NCBI RefSeq assembly: GCF_004348265.1
Contig: NZ_SMNT01000003.1
Coordinates: 1-64,000, forward strand
Reading direction: 5' to 3'
DNA: 64,000 nucleotides
From: Methylobacterium segetis
GTDB lineage: Bacteria; Pseudomonadota; Alphaproteobacteria; Rhizobiales; Beijerinckiaceae
Of the stretch, positions 46,101 through 56,411 are shown in pieces. Each line of letters starts with the position of its first letter. Within the stretch, counting starts at the first letter, position 1. Both the position numbers and the translations under genes were made by a program. The notes below the pieces were generated by a model. That model saw only the letters and a list, made by a program, of their open reading frames with translations. It had not been told where the DNA came from and did not search any database.

Positions 46101-48047
46101 TTCCGAGACCACGTCCTCGTACTGCACGGCCGTCAGCATGGCGGGCGCGCGGGCGAGATAGCGCGCGGCGGCCTCGAAGGGCGCGGCTTCCGGCGGGTCG
46201 TAGGAGGCGAGGAGTTGCTCCCCGGCCAGCGCCTCGGTGAGGCGGGCGCGCTCGCTCACGCGCTCCGCGCGCTCGGCATCCGCCCGATCGGAATCGTAGA
46301 GGCCGAGGGACTGGCGGGTATCCGTGTCGACGCCTCGCCACCAGCCGACGAAGGTCGGCAGATCGTGCGTCGTGATGGCCGTGAGCGCGTCGCGGGGATA
46401 GGCGTCCGGCGCCTTGAACCGGCCCTCGTGCTCGCGCTCGAAGGCGAGGATGCGGTAGCTCAGGACGCCCGCCTGCATCAGCGCGTCCGAGAAGCCCTCC
46501 GGCGCCGTGCCGAGGTCCTCGGCGATCACGAGGCACTTGTTGCGGTGGCTCTCGAGCCGCAGGACCGCGAGCATGGGCTCGAAGGGCATGGCGACGTAGG
46601 CGCCCTCGCGCGCGCTCCCCGTCAGCGGGATCAGGTAGAGCCGGGCGAGCTGGAAGGCGTGGTCGATCCGGATTGCGCCGGCGTGGCGCATGTTGGCCCG
46701 CACCAGCGCGCGGAAGGCCGCGAGCCCGTCGCGCTCCATTTCCAGGGGATCGAAGGCCGGCAGGCCCCAATCCTGGCCCTTCGGCGCCAAAAGGTCCGGC
46801 GGCGCTCCGATCGAGACGCGGTTGGCGAAGCGCTCGGGATGCGACCAGACCTCCGAACCGCCGCGATCGGCGCCGACGGCGAGATCCCGGTAGAGGCCGA
46901 TCCGCATGCCGGCCTTGAGAGCTGCCGCGGACGCCTCCTCCAGCTGCCGGTCGGCGAGATATTGCAGCCAGGCATGGTAGGCCACCTCGTCGGCCTGCGA
47001 ATCGGCGAAGCTGCGCACGGCCTCGGTCTCGGCGCGGCGATACTCCTCCGGCCAATCCCCGAGCCAGTGGGCGCCCTGCCCCCGGAAATGCTCGGAGAGG
47101 GCCTCGAAGACGGCGTGCGAGCGCAGATCCTCGCCGCCCTCCTCCCGGAAGGCGTTGAAGCCGGGGTCCGTCCCGGCGCGAGCGGGCGAATCGGCCCAGA
47201 GGGTGCGCAGAACCGGCGAGAGCACCTCCCAGACCCCGGCATGGTCCACGAGGGCGGCATCGCGAAGGGCCTCGACGCGCTTGCCCTGCTCCGCGAGGAG
47301 AGCGTCGGCGCGCGAGCCCTTGAAGCCCGGCAGCGCGCCGGGCTCGATGAAGAGCGTCTCCAGGAACAGGCGGGAGGAGGGCGAATAGGGCGAGATCTTA
47401 GTCCGGTCGCTCTCGAACAGAGCGTGGACCGGGCTCAGCCCCAGGAAGGAGGCGCCCCGCAGGCCGGCATCGTTGGCGGCGCGGCCGGCATCGGCGTAGG
47501 TGCCGATGCCGAGATTGCCCGGCGAGCGCAGGCCATAGAGCTGCGCGGCGAGGCCCCAGTCGCGGGCGCCCTCATCGGCGTAGGCCCGCGGGCGCCAGCA
47601 GCGCTGGGGTGCCGCGATGACCCAGGAATCGGCGCTCCGCTCGCCGAGCGTCACGGAGAGGTGGTGGTAGCCCGGCGTCAGGGGCGGCAGCTCCAGTGTG
47701 GGATCCGACCCACCGAGCGTGACGCGACCCTCGCGCGCCTGTCCCCGCTCGTCGACGAGGCGCCAGACGAGAATCCCGTCGACAAGCGTCCCCTCTCCCG
47801 CCTGCACCGGCACCCGATGGCTGCGGCGCGCCTCGATGGGCAGGAGCGGCGGGATCAGGCCACGGCGCAGGGCTTCGACCCGGCGAAGGCTGCCGGCAAT
47901 CTCCGCGTCGTCGCCGACGGCGAAGCCGAGGGCATCGAGCAGGCCGGCCCGCGCGTCGAGCGATGTCTCGACCCGCTGCCCGAAAGCGTCGGTGTAGCCC
48001 GCCGCGACGCCGACGAGGTCTGCGAGCCGTTCGAGGTTGCCGGTCAA
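43143..48047 (-). CDS. 4-alpha-glucanotransferase - maltooligosyltrehalose synthase fusion
   Basis: A 1634-residue chain. Residues 1 to about 680 are MalQ (GH77): LERLADLVGVAAGYTDAFG start, SPYSPSSRLFLETLFI, and triad D462 (IRIDHAF), E510 (VIAEDLGT), D562 (TTHDLPT). Residues about 705-1634 are TreY (GH13_26): THGYDIVDHGAINPELGG, triad D1036 (GLRIDHIDG), E1064 (VVVEKIL), D1312 (ATHDTKRGED), PDTYQGTEFWDFSFVDPDNR. MalQ would rescale short maltodextrins and TreY convert the chain end to a trehalosyl unit for TreZ. The start is TTG 48047, overlapping the stop of a micro-ORF (TTGA); no ATG fits the MalQ N-terminus. Confidence 0.93.
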   Translation of the reverse strand: MTGNLERLADLVGVAAGYTDAFGQRVETSLDARAGLLDALGFAVGDDAEIAGSLRRVEALRRGLIPPLLPIEARRSHRVPVQAGEGTLVDGILVWRLVDERGQAREGRVTLGGSDPTLELPPLTPGYHHLSVTLGERSADSWVIAAPQRCWRPRAYADEGARDWGLAAQLYGLRSPGNLGIGTYADAGRAANDAGLRGASFLGLSPVHALFESDRTKISPYSPSSRLFLETLFIEPGALPGFKGSRADALLAEQGKRVEALRDAALVDHAGVWEVLSPVLRTLWADSPARAGTDPGFNAFREEGGEDLRSHAVFEALSEHFRGQGAHWLGDWPEEYRRAETEAVRSFADSQADEVAYHAWLQYLADRQLEEASAAALKAGMRIGLYRDLAVGADRGGSEVWSHPERFANRVSIGAPPDLLAPKGQDWGLPAFDPLEMERDGLAAFRALVRANMRHAGAIRIDHAFQLARLYLIPLTGSAREGAYVAMPFEPMLAVLRLESHRNKCLVIAEDLGTAPEGFSDALMQAGVLSYRILAFEREHEGRFKAPDAYPRDALTAITTHDLPTFVGWWRGVDTDTRQSLGLYDSDRADAERAERVSERARLTEALAGEQLLASYDPPEAAPFEAAARYLARAPAMLTAVQYEDVVSELSQANVPGSTEGYPNWRRKLDRNLDSIAAPGGPLAKLAASLSAEDRGPRSGAARLASEPPRATYRLQFHKDFTFADAEAIVPYLARLGISHVYASPLQKARPGSTHGYDIVDHGAINPELGGEAGFVRLSDALRANGLRLLVDIVPNHMGVGGADNPWWLSVLEWGPLSPFAHAFDIDWERQGANRNLVIPFLGDRYGEALEKGTLELKFDAAAGAFSVWHYEHQFPIRPLNYPTILNRVLAALGEVGDDASAELLTISERLRRMGEETTRERRLAFPEEAEGLKQRLAKLVRGTPAIGDAVARTLKLLNGFKGHPESFGPLHRLLESQAYRLAHWRVASSDINYRRFFDVNSLAGLRVEKSDIFHRSHETIFRHVREGRIDGLRIDHIDGLADPLGYARALQAAVGPGFYVVVEKILEPGERLRPWPVAGTTGYDVLNQLDGILVDKEKRARIKRLYEWATGFDEPYGFQLRAAKSEILEISFASELEVLTADLKEIADSDRRTRDFSLNAIRRALIEIIARFPTYRSYLPPDLDESEVESEDVRLIEGAVAKAKRWSALPDRSVHDFAANALLGRVDTSGPGRPDPRVVLRFRRRFQQLTGPVMAKSLEDTLFYRYAMLLGLNEVGGDPGEYGIDAEHFHALQAARARDWPNAMIATATHDTKRGEDARTRLLALSELPEEWARAWDIWREAAGPHLGSLDDEPAPDPNDQWMFLQAILGAWPLELLEGDDAGAIEDFRARLTAYSEKAMREGKRRSSWVNVDEAYEGAVRALFEAIVAPGSAFLTKLRPFARRLAHLGMIASLGRTVLKATLPGLPDTYQGTEFWDFSFVDPDNRRPVDYKARAAALETGRAAADLLPTWQDGQVKQAVLAALLRDRAERAGFYAEAGYEPLAASGAHADHVIAFTRSDGTAEAGELLVAVPRLVSKLIGDGPWTGETLAGTGLDAPGAWQDLLTGEHHAGGRLDLGRLFAHLPCAVLRRVG

Positions 48048-48175
48048 AGTATCAGGTCCATCTCGCGCATCGGAAAATCGGAAGTGCAGGCGTCCGCGCC
48101 GTCACCCTCTCCCGAACCGGAGACGATGACACGCCGCGTCCCGCCGGGAGCGGCGAAGACGCTCCCGTCCCTCAC
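48044..48175 (-). CDS. 43-codon micro-ORF coupling treZ to malQ-treY
   Basis: On the minus strand a GTG (48175-48173) overlaps the treZ stop as GTGA, the frame runs 43 codons, and its TGA (48046-48044) overlaps the TTG start of malQ-treY as TTGA. The product begins VRDGSVFAAPGGTRRVIVSG and ends PMREMDLIL. It has no membrane segment and I recognise no family. The four-base overlaps at both ends argue for translation through it, either as a real small protein or as a device to carry ribosomes across the 124-bp gap. The frame also continues open upstream inside treZ as an antisense-free shadow, so ORF length alone proves nothing. Confidence 0.45.
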   Translation of the reverse strand: MRDGSVFAAPGGTRRVIVSGSGEGDGADACTSDFPMREMDLIL

Positions 48176-49974
48176 GCCTCGCTCCCTCTCAGGAAGATCC
48201 CGGTCCAGCCGGGCAGATGCCCGCTCTCGTCCGGGGCGTTCGTCCAGAACACGCGCCCGCCCGCCAAATCGGCCGCGAAGGGCTCCGAGCCGACATTGGC
48301 GACGAAGCGGTAGCTGCCGCCCGTGAAGCGCCAAGTGCAATCCACCACGTCTTGCCGCGGAAGCGTGGCGGTCGCGCCGAGGTATCGGGTCTTCGTCAGC
48401 GGCACCACGACCTCGCTGCGCAGGGCGAGCAGGCGCGTCGTATCGGCCAGAACCTCGCGGTGCGGCGAGCGCTCGCGCTCGGACCAATCCAGCCTCGAAT
48501 CCGTGAAGGTCTTCGCCTCGGTCGGGTCCGGGATCACGGAGGTATCGTCGGCGAATGCCGCGAAGCTCTTGAACTCGCGCCGCCTGCCCTCGCGAACCGC
48601 CCTGTTCAGGTCCTCGTCCGGTGCGAAATCGACGAAGAACAGGAACGGCGTCGAGGCCGACCATTCCTCCCCCATCCAGAGCATCGGGATCTGCGGCGCG
48701 AGCAGGAGGCCCGCTCTGGCGAGCGCGAGACGATCCGGGGCGGCAAGCTCGCTCAGGCGCTCGCCGAGAGCCCGGTTGCCGACCTGATCGTGGTTCTGCA
48801 GGAAGGTCACGAAGGCCGAGGGAGGCAGGTGGCCGGATGGCTCGCCCCGCGGGTGGTTGTCGAGCGTCTTGAAGGGTTCGCCCTGGTAGGCGAAGCCCTC
48901 CGAAAGGCAGCGGGCGAGGTGCTCCACCGGGCGGTCGCTGAAGCTCTCGTAATAGCCCGCATCCTCGCCCGTCAGCAGCACGTGCCAGCAATGGTGGAGG
49001 TCGTCCGCCCATTGCGCGCTGTGCTGGCGGGGCGTGCCGCTGTCGTCGCGCTCCAGCCAGCGCGCCTGGTTCGCCTCGTTCTCGAGAACGAGATGGATAT
49101 GCCGGTTCGGCAGCCGCTCCCGCACGGTCTCGCCGAGCTCGGCCAGAAAGTGGCGCTCGGAATCGTCGAGGATCGCGTGCACCGCGTCGAAGCGCAGCCC
49201 GTCGAAATGGTACTCCTCCAGCCAGTAGAGGGCGTTCTGGAGGAAGTACTGGCGGACCACGTGGCCGCTCTCGGCGCCGTCGAAATTGATGCCCGCGCCC
49301 CAGGGAGTCTGGTGGCGCTCGGTGAAGAAGGTCTTGGCGTAGGCGTGGAGATAGTTCCCGGCCGGGCCGAAGTGATTGTAGACCGCGTCGAGGAAGACCA
49401 TCAGGCCGAGGGCGTGCGCCCGGTCGATCAGCCGCTTCAAGTCCTCCGGCCGGCCGTAGGCGGCGTCGGGCGCATAAGGCAGCACCCCGTCGTAGCCCCA
49501 GTTGCGGCTGCCCTTGAAGTCGGCGATCGGCAGGAGCTCGATCGCGGTGACGCCGAGATCGCGCAACTCCTCCAGGCGCTTCTCGAGGCCCGCATAGGTG
49601 CCCTCCGGCGTCGCGGTGCCGACGTGGACCTCGTAGATCACGGCTTCCTCGAAGGGGCGGCCAGTCCAAGCGCCGTCGCTCCAGGCGAAGGCGGCGGGAT
49701 CGATCACCTCGCTGAGGCCGGAGACGTCGTCCGGTTGGAAGCGCGAGGCGGGATCCGGCACCACGAGATTGCCATCGACGCGGAAGCCGTAGCGGGCGCC
49801 GGCCCGGGCGTCACGCAGCGTCGCCTCGCGCCAGCCCTCCCCCACGTCCGGGAAAGCGTGATCGGACCCGTCGGCGACGAGGACGACGTCCTGCGCCGTG
49901 GGCGCCCAGAGACGGAAGCGCACGCCGTCCGGGACGATCTCGCTGCCAAAGGCCATCGTGTGGGCGCGCCGCAT
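48172..49974 (-). CDS. treZ: Malto-oligosyltrehalose trehalohydrolase
   Basis: Hydrolyses the bond next to the trehalosyl end made by TreY, releasing free trehalose. 600 residues with an N-terminal CBM48-like domain (VRFRLWAPTAQDVVLV), the GH13_10 barrel (VIYEVHVGTATPEGTYAG) and triad D263 (GLRFDAVHAI), E298 (LVLENEANQARW), D396 (LQNHDQVGNR). ATG 49974 has GAGGATGG upstream; ATG 49956 is possible but has no ribosome site. It is followed without break by the micro-ORF and malQ-treY, its functional partner. Confidence 0.95.
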   Translation of the reverse strand: MRRAHTMAFGSEIVPDGVRFRLWAPTAQDVVLVADGSDHAFPDVGEGWREATLRDARAGARYGFRVDGNLVVPDPASRFQPDDVSGLSEVIDPAAFAWSDGAWTGRPFEEAVIYEVHVGTATPEGTYAGLEKRLEELRDLGVTAIELLPIADFKGSRNWGYDGVLPYAPDAAYGRPEDLKRLIDRAHALGLMVFLDAVYNHFGPAGNYLHAYAKTFFTERHQTPWGAGINFDGAESGHVVRQYFLQNALYWLEEYHFDGLRFDAVHAILDDSERHFLAELGETVRERLPNRHIHLVLENEANQARWLERDDSGTPRQHSAQWADDLHHCWHVLLTGEDAGYYESFSDRPVEHLARCLSEGFAYQGEPFKTLDNHPRGEPSGHLPPSAFVTFLQNHDQVGNRALGERLSELAAPDRLALARAGLLLAPQIPMLWMGEEWSASTPFLFFVDFAPDEDLNRAVREGRRREFKSFAAFADDTSVIPDPTEAKTFTDSRLDWSERERSPHREVLADTTRLLALRSEVVVPLTKTRYLGATATLPRQDVVDCTWRFTGGSYRFVANVGSEPFAADLAGGRVFWTNAPDESGHLPGWTGIFLRGSEA

Positions 49975-50126
49975 CAGGCCACCATCCTCGTCTCTCGCAA
50001 TTGAAGCTGGCGTGTCGGGCTCCGCCTTCCTGAGAAGCTTGCCCCGAGCGGTCTGGTTCCCCGCACCGCAACTAAGGCGTCCGCAACGGTCGGCAACCGT
50101 GGCCCGGAATGGTCCAGGCTCAAAAT

Positions 50127-52232
<2,106 letters not shown>

Positions 52233-52271
52233 CGGGGCGCGCTCAGAAGCCAGGCGGCGGCGTGCGCGGGA

Positions 52272-53693
52272 CTATTCCGCCGCCGCAGCGGCCGTCGGCG
52301 GCTCGCGCTCGACGGTGCGGAAATTCTCGAGTTCCGAGAGGAAGTTGCGCGCCCACCAATCCACGTCCTCGCGCGTCATCCGCTCGGCCATCGGCCTCCA
52401 GCGCTCCAGCCGCTCACCCCTCGGCATGTAGAGTGCGGTGCGGATCGCCTCCGCGACCTCGAAATGGTCGTACGGGTTGACGAGGATCGCCTCTGGCAAT
52501 TGGCGTGCCGCGCCCGCGAACTTCGAGAGGACGAGCACGCCCGGATCCTCTTCGCTCTGGGCGACGACGTATTCCTTGGCGACGAGGTTCATGCCATCGC
52601 GCATCGGTGTCACGAGGCCGACCCGGGCCGCCCGGTAGAGGCCGGCGAGCACGGTGCGGGGATAGGCCTTGGTGACGTACTGGATGGGCGTCCAGGCGGG
52701 CTCGCCCAGCGAGCCGTTGATCTCGCCCACCGTCTCGTTCACCTCCCGCGAGAGCTGCTCGTATTCCGGCACCTCGCTGCGGGATTTCGGGGTGATCTGG
52801 ATGTAGACGACGTTGCCGCGCTGGTCCGGGTTCGAGGCGAAGAAGCGGTTTACCGCCTCCATGCGCTCGGGCACACCCTTCGAGTAGTCGAGCCGGTCGA
52901 CGCCGATCAGCAGCTTGCGGGTGCGCAGCCCCGCGATCGTGTCCCGCACGACCTTGTTGGAGCCGGCCCGCTCGGCCGCCTCCCTGAATCCCGCGACGTC
53001 GATGCCGATGGGGAAGGAGCGGATGCGCGTGCGGCGCCCGTCCACCATCAGGGAGCCGCCGCCGAGGGGGATCGCCCGCAGCGTGTCGCAGAGGTTGCGG
53101 TGCAGGTTCTGCACGTCCGGGTCGGTCTGCAGGCCGATCAGGTCGTAATCGGCGATGGCGCGCAGGAGGTCGCCGCTCGCGGGCAGCGAGTTGAACACGT
53201 CGGCGGCGGGCCACGGGATGTGGTGGAAGTAGCCGATCGGGTTCGCGATGCCGAGGCCGCGCAGCTCGGATGCGAGCGGCAGCAGGTGGTAATCGTGCAC
53301 CCAGATGATGTCGTCGGGCTCGATCAGCTTGGCGAGCTGGCGGGCGAAGATGCGGTTGACCCGGCAATAGCCCGCGTAATCCGAGCGCGAGAAGGCGCCG
53401 AGCCCGAGCCGATAATGCATGATCGGCCACAGCGCCCGGTTGGCGAAGCCGGCGTAGTATTCCCGGTGATCCTGCGGTGAGAGGTCGACGACGGCGTACT
53501 GGACGCGGCCCCGGTCGATCAGCGTCGGCTCCTCGGAGGGATCGTCGGCGATGTTGCCGCTCCAGCCGAACCAGAGACCTTCGTAGGCGGTGAACGCTTC
53601 CTTCACGGCGACGGCGAGGCCGCCGGCTGCGACCGCCTTGCCGCCCTCTTCGGGGACTGCAACGCGGTTGGATACGATGACAAGGCGTGCCAC
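52272..53693 (-). CDS. otsA: Trehalose-6-phosphate synthase (GT20)
   Basis: Makes trehalose-6-phosphate from nucleoside-diphosphate glucose and glucose-6-phosphate. From GTG 53693 it has 473 residues, the same size as E. coli Ots[53 protein letters not shown] and [15 protein letters not shown] are the expected GT20 motifs. The frame is open 18 codons upstream to an ATG, but [10 protein letters not shown] is where the family starts. No otsB phosphatase is adjacent or elsewhere in the window. First gene of the minus-strand trehalose/glucan series. Confidence 0.95.
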   Translation of the reverse strand: MARLVIVSNRVAVPEEGGKAVAAGGLAVAVKEAFTAYEGLWFGWSGNIADDPSEEPTLIDRGRVQYAVVDLSPQDHREYYAGFANRALWPIMHYRLGLGAFSRSDYAGYCRVNRIFARQLAKLIEPDDIIWVHDYHLLPLASELRGLGIANPIGYFHHIPWPAADVFNSLPASGDLLRAIADYDLIGLQTDPDVQNLHRNLCDTLRAIPLGGGSLMVDGRRTRIRSFPIGIDVAGFREAAERAGSNKVVRDTIAGLRTRKLLIGVDRLDYSKGVPERMEAVNRFFASNPDQRGNVVYIQITPKSRSEVPEYEQLSREVNETVGEINGSLGEPAWTPIQYVTKAYPRTVLAGLYRAARVGLVTPMRDGMNLVAKEYVVAQSEEDPGVLVLSKFAGAARQLPEAILVNPYDHFEVAEAIRTALYMPRGERLERWRPMAERMTREDVDWWARNFLSELENFRTVEREPPTAAAAAE

Positions 53694-54114
53694 GAAGCCG
53701 GCTCCGGTCCTCAGAACGCGGGCGCGAGGGTGCCCGCGCCCGGCCATAACGTGTCCTCGGGTGAACGCGCGGAAGCCAAGCGCGATCCGTTGGCACTAGC
53801 CAAGCGCGATCGTCCCCTTCGGGTCAAGATGCAGTTTTCGCAGGTGCACGAAGAAAGTCGCGGGTCGTCCCGCATCGCCGTCCGCGGATCGCGGCCTCTC
53901 TCATGTCCCGTCAAGCCCCGGAATCCAGCCGTGCCGCCAAGCTCGACAATCCTGCCCCGCCCTGCCTGAACGAAGGCTGAGCCGCCATGGCGCAACGGCA
54001 CGGAGGCCGGCACCGCGGCTGCGACGGCGGCAGGGGGTGCGGCGGAACCGGGGGCGACCGGGGCGGTTACTCAGCCGACACGCCCCTCCGCCCTGCAGTG
54101 CTAGGAGTAAGCCC
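53694..54114. other. Divergent intergenic region otsA / envelope-stress-like genes
   Basis: About 420 bp. It contains a CGCGGGC...GCCCGCG dyad (53717-53738) in the otsA leader and the repeat pair at 53774-53811. The plus-strand half up to 54114 shows nothing beyond the ribosome site AGGAG at 54103-54107. Confidence 0.5.
53774..53811. promoter_or_regulatory. Candidate operator: 14-bp direct repeat with internal dyad
   Basis: AGCCAAGCGCGATC occurs at 53774-53787 and again at 53798-53811, a 24-bp period. Between them TTGGC-ACTA-GCCAA forms a perfect dyad (53790-53803). The element lies 80-120 bp upstream of otsA and could bind a regulator in two registers. Confidence 0.45.
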
Positions 54115-54606
54115 ATGGCCGCCAACGCGTCTCCCAATCCATCCGACGGGCCGGCGGGCACGGGCGATCCGGCCGATTGGCGCACCCTGAAGGACGATGT
54201 CGAGGACATCCGCGACACCGCGGTCGAGCGCGGCCGCGGCCTCATGGACGCCGCCCGCGCCCAGGCGCAGGAGTACGTCGAGCGCCGCAAGTCCGATGCC
54301 GCGCAATCCGTCAACGATCTTGCCCGGACGATCCGGGATTCGAGCAAGACCTTCGACGACCGACCGAACATCAAGGCGTTCTTCGATAGCGCGGCGGAGG
54401 GACTGGAGCAGCTCGGCGGCTCGATCGATGCCCGCAGCTTCTCGGATTTCTACGAGGATGCCGAGGCCTTCGCGCGCCGCGCGCCGGTCGCCGTCGCTGT
54501 GGGCACTTTCGTGGCTGGCTTCATCGCGGCCCGGTTCATCAAGTCGTCGAGCCTGCCGGTGGAAAATCGCTTCGGCCGCGATCGGTACGACGGTCGCACC
54601 TCCTGA
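54115..54606 (+). CDS. YqjD/ElaB-like tail-anchored protein
   Basis: 163 residues, ATG 54115 with AGGAG eight bases upstream. The first 100 residues are charged helices (DWRTLKDDVEDIRDTAVERG, then AQAQEYVERRKSDAA), and a glycine-alanine membrane segment follows near the C-terminus (PVAVAVGTFVAGFIAARFI, about 127-145), the layout of DUF883/YqjD proteins that tether to the inner membrane. First of four consecutive genes of this kind; the next starts 11 bp downstream. Role unproven; relatives associate with ribosomes or envelope stress in E. coli. Confidence 0.7.
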   Translation: MAANASPNPSDGPAGTGDPADWRTLKDDVEDIRDTAVERGRGLMDAARAQAQEYVERRKSDAAQSVNDLARTIRDSSKTFDDRPNIKAFFDSAAEGLEQLGGSIDARSFSDFYEDAEAFARRAPVAVAVGTFVAGFIAARFIKSSSLPVENRFGRDRYDGRTS

Positions 54607-54617
54607 GGGATCGCGAG

Positions 54618-55028
54618 ATGTCGAATGGATCCCATCCGAACGGCGCGCCGACGAGCATCCAGAGCCTCGTCGGCGATGCCCTGCGCGAGACGAACGAGCT
54701 CGCGCGCAAGGAGATCGCCCTGTTCCGCGCCGAGATGGCGAGCAACGTGCGCTCCCTCTTCATTGGCCTGGCCTGCCTCGTGGGTGCAGCGGTCTTCGCG
54801 GTCGTGGCGCTGCTCGTGCTGATCGACGCGTTCGTCAAATGGCTCGCGACGATCGTCGGCTCGGAATGGCTCTCGGCGCTGATCGTCGGCGGCGTCCTCC
54901 TCATCGTCGCGGTGGGTCTGGCGCTCTGGGGCCGGAGCGCGATGTCGCTCTCCACCCTCGCGCCGACCCGCACCACGCGCCAAGTCCGCCAGGATGCCCG
55001 CGCCCTGTCTGAGAGGGTTTCCGGATGA
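54618..55028 (+). CDS. Phage-holin-like YqjE family membrane protein (DUF1469)
   Basis: 136 residues, ATG 54618. A short polar start and an amphipathic helix (ETNELARKEIALFRAEM) precede two adjacent membrane helices (SLFIGLACLVGAAVFAVVAL and LSALIVGGVLLIVAVGLALW), the layout of Phage_holin_3_6/YqjE. The name holin reflects fold only; nothing here suggests a phage. Its stop overlaps the next start (ATGA). Confidence 0.8.
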   Translation: MSNGSHPNGAPTSIQSLVGDALRETNELARKEIALFRAEMASNVRSLFIGLACLVGAAVFAVVALLVLIDAFVKWLATIVGSEWLSALIVGGVLLIVAVGLALWGRSAMSLSTLAPTRTTRQVRQDARALSERVSG

Positions 55029-55414
55029 GTTCGATGAACGAGCTGGAGCGCGAGATCGAGGAGAGCCGCGCGCGCCTCGACAGCACGATCGACCGCATCC
55101 AGAACCGCCTGTCCCCGGCAAGCCTCGTCGACGAGATGCTGGGCAGTGCCCGCCGGACGCCGCTCAACGGCGCCTACGACGGCGCCCTCGAGGCTGTGCG
55201 CCGCAATCCCGTGCCGGTGATGCTGATCGCGGCCGGTCTCGGATGGCTCCTCTACCGCATGCAGGACGATGCGGCGCGGGCCGGGCGCCTGCGCCGGGCG
55301 CGCCGCTCGGCCGACCGCGTTCCCGTTCTGAATACCGGCGCGGCACGCGTCTACGACCCCGACCTGCCACCCGGCCGGCCGGCCCGCGAACTCGCCGAGG
55401 AAACACAGATCTGA
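55025..55414 (+). CDS. DUF3618 protein
   Basis: 129 residues, ATG 55025 overlapping the previous stop. It begins with the DUF3618 signature (MNELEREIEESRARLDSTID, then IQNRLSP), followed by RNPVPVMLIAAGLGWLLYRM, a single membrane helix, and a basic tail. Third member of the envelope set; translation is coupled to the YqjE-like gene. Function unknown. Confidence 0.82.
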   Translation: MSSMNELEREIEESRARLDSTIDRIQNRLSPASLVDEMLGSARRTPLNGAYDGALEAVRRNPVPVMLIAAGLGWLLYRMQDDAARAGRLRRARRSADRVPVLNTGAARVYDPDLPPGRPARELAEETQI

Positions 55415-55476
55415 CGGCGCCTTCGCGCGTCTTGAGCGCGACGCGGCACCGGACACGAGACGAGAGGAGTATCGCC

Positions 55477-56373
55477 ATGAGTGAATCGGGCAATCCCCAG
55501 AAGGACGGCCGCAGCCTGCCCGACGACATCGCCGCGGCGGCGGGCATGCCGAGCGGCCCCGGCGCCGCGCGGAGCCAGCACGCCGGCGGAGGCGCCGGCG
55601 GGACCACGGGCGGCAACCTCGACCCGCACGCGCAGGCCCAGGATTTCAGCCTGCGCCCCGACTCGACCGGCGCCCACGATCCGCTCGGGGCCGCGCGCAC
55701 CGATCCCCATGCCAAGCCGCAGGACTTTTCCTTCCGCCCCGATGCCGGGGGGAGCCGCGATCCGGGCGGCCATGCAGGCCTGACCGGTCAGGAGACGCGC
55801 TCCGCCGCGGGCGACGCGGCGGGCCGCGCGCGAGGCGCCGCGTCCCAGGCCGCCGGTCAAGCCTCCGACCTCGCGGGACAGGCGCGCGACCGCGCATCGG
55901 ACTTCGCGAGCGGGGCCGGCGACCGGCTGCGCGGCGCGGCGGACGACGTCCGCGAGCGTGCCTCCGAAGCCTACGACGACGCCCGGACCTGGATCTCCGA
56001 CATGCAGAGGGACCAGCGCCGCCGCGTCGAGGATCTCGCGGCCCGCGGCCAGGACCGGCTGCGCCAGCACCGCTCCAGCGCGGAGCTCTTCGTGCAGGAG
56101 AACCCGCTCCTCGTCGGCGTGGTCGGCTTGGCGGCAGGTCTGCTCCTCGGAGCCCTGCTGCCGCGTACCCGGAGCGAAGACCGCAATCTCGGACCTTACG
56201 CTGACGAGTTGCGTGGGCAGGGCCTGCGCTACGCCCGCGATTTCGCCGACCGAGGCCGCGAATTCGTCGAGAACGCCCTCGATCCGGACAATCTCAACGC
56301 GACTGCCCAGCGTGCCGGAGCCCAGCCGGGTTCGGATTACCAGGGCGAGGAGCGGGCGGCGCACCGGCTCTGA
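55477..56373 (+). CDS. Apolipoprotein-like helical protein with YqjD-type C-terminal anchor
   Basis: 298 residues, ATG 55477 with GAGAGGAG upstream. Residues 1-105 are Gly/Pro/His-rich with an imperfect internal repeat (PHAQAQDFSLRPDSTGAHDP, PHAKPQDFSFRPDAGGSRDP). About 105-205 is Ala-rich helix with AGQASDLAGQARDRA-type heptads. Then comes the membrane anchor ENPLLVGVVGLAAGLLLGAL followed by PRTRSEDR, the YqjD/ElaB end motif, and a helical tail. Fourth member of the envelope set. It is followed by a perfect 15-bp inverted repeat. Confidence 0.72.
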   Translation: MSESGNPQKDGRSLPDDIAAAAGMPSGPGAARSQHAGGGAGGTTGGNLDPHAQAQDFSLRPDSTGAHDPLGAARTDPHAKPQDFSFRPDAGGSRDPGGHAGLTGQETRSAAGDAAGRARGAASQAAGQASDLAGQARDRASDFASGAGDRLRGAADDVRERASEAYDDARTWISDMQRDQRRRVEDLAARGQDRLRQHRSSAELFVQENPLLVGVVGLAAGLLLGALLPRTRSEDRNLGPYADELRGQGLRYARDFADRGREFVENALDPDNLNATAQRAGAQPGSDYQGEERAAHRL

Positions 56374-56411
56374 GACCACATGCCGGGGCAGGTTTCTGTC
56401 CCCGCAACACT

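Noticed and set aside
43077-48326. A 1749-codon open frame on the plus strand opposite malQ-treY
   Set aside because: Antisense shadow: low-complexity Arg/Ala/Leu text, no motif, and full overlap with an enzyme with two intact triads.
54618-55028. Prophage holin
   Set aside because: The fold label holin applies to the YqjE family; no lysin, integrase or other phage gene is present.
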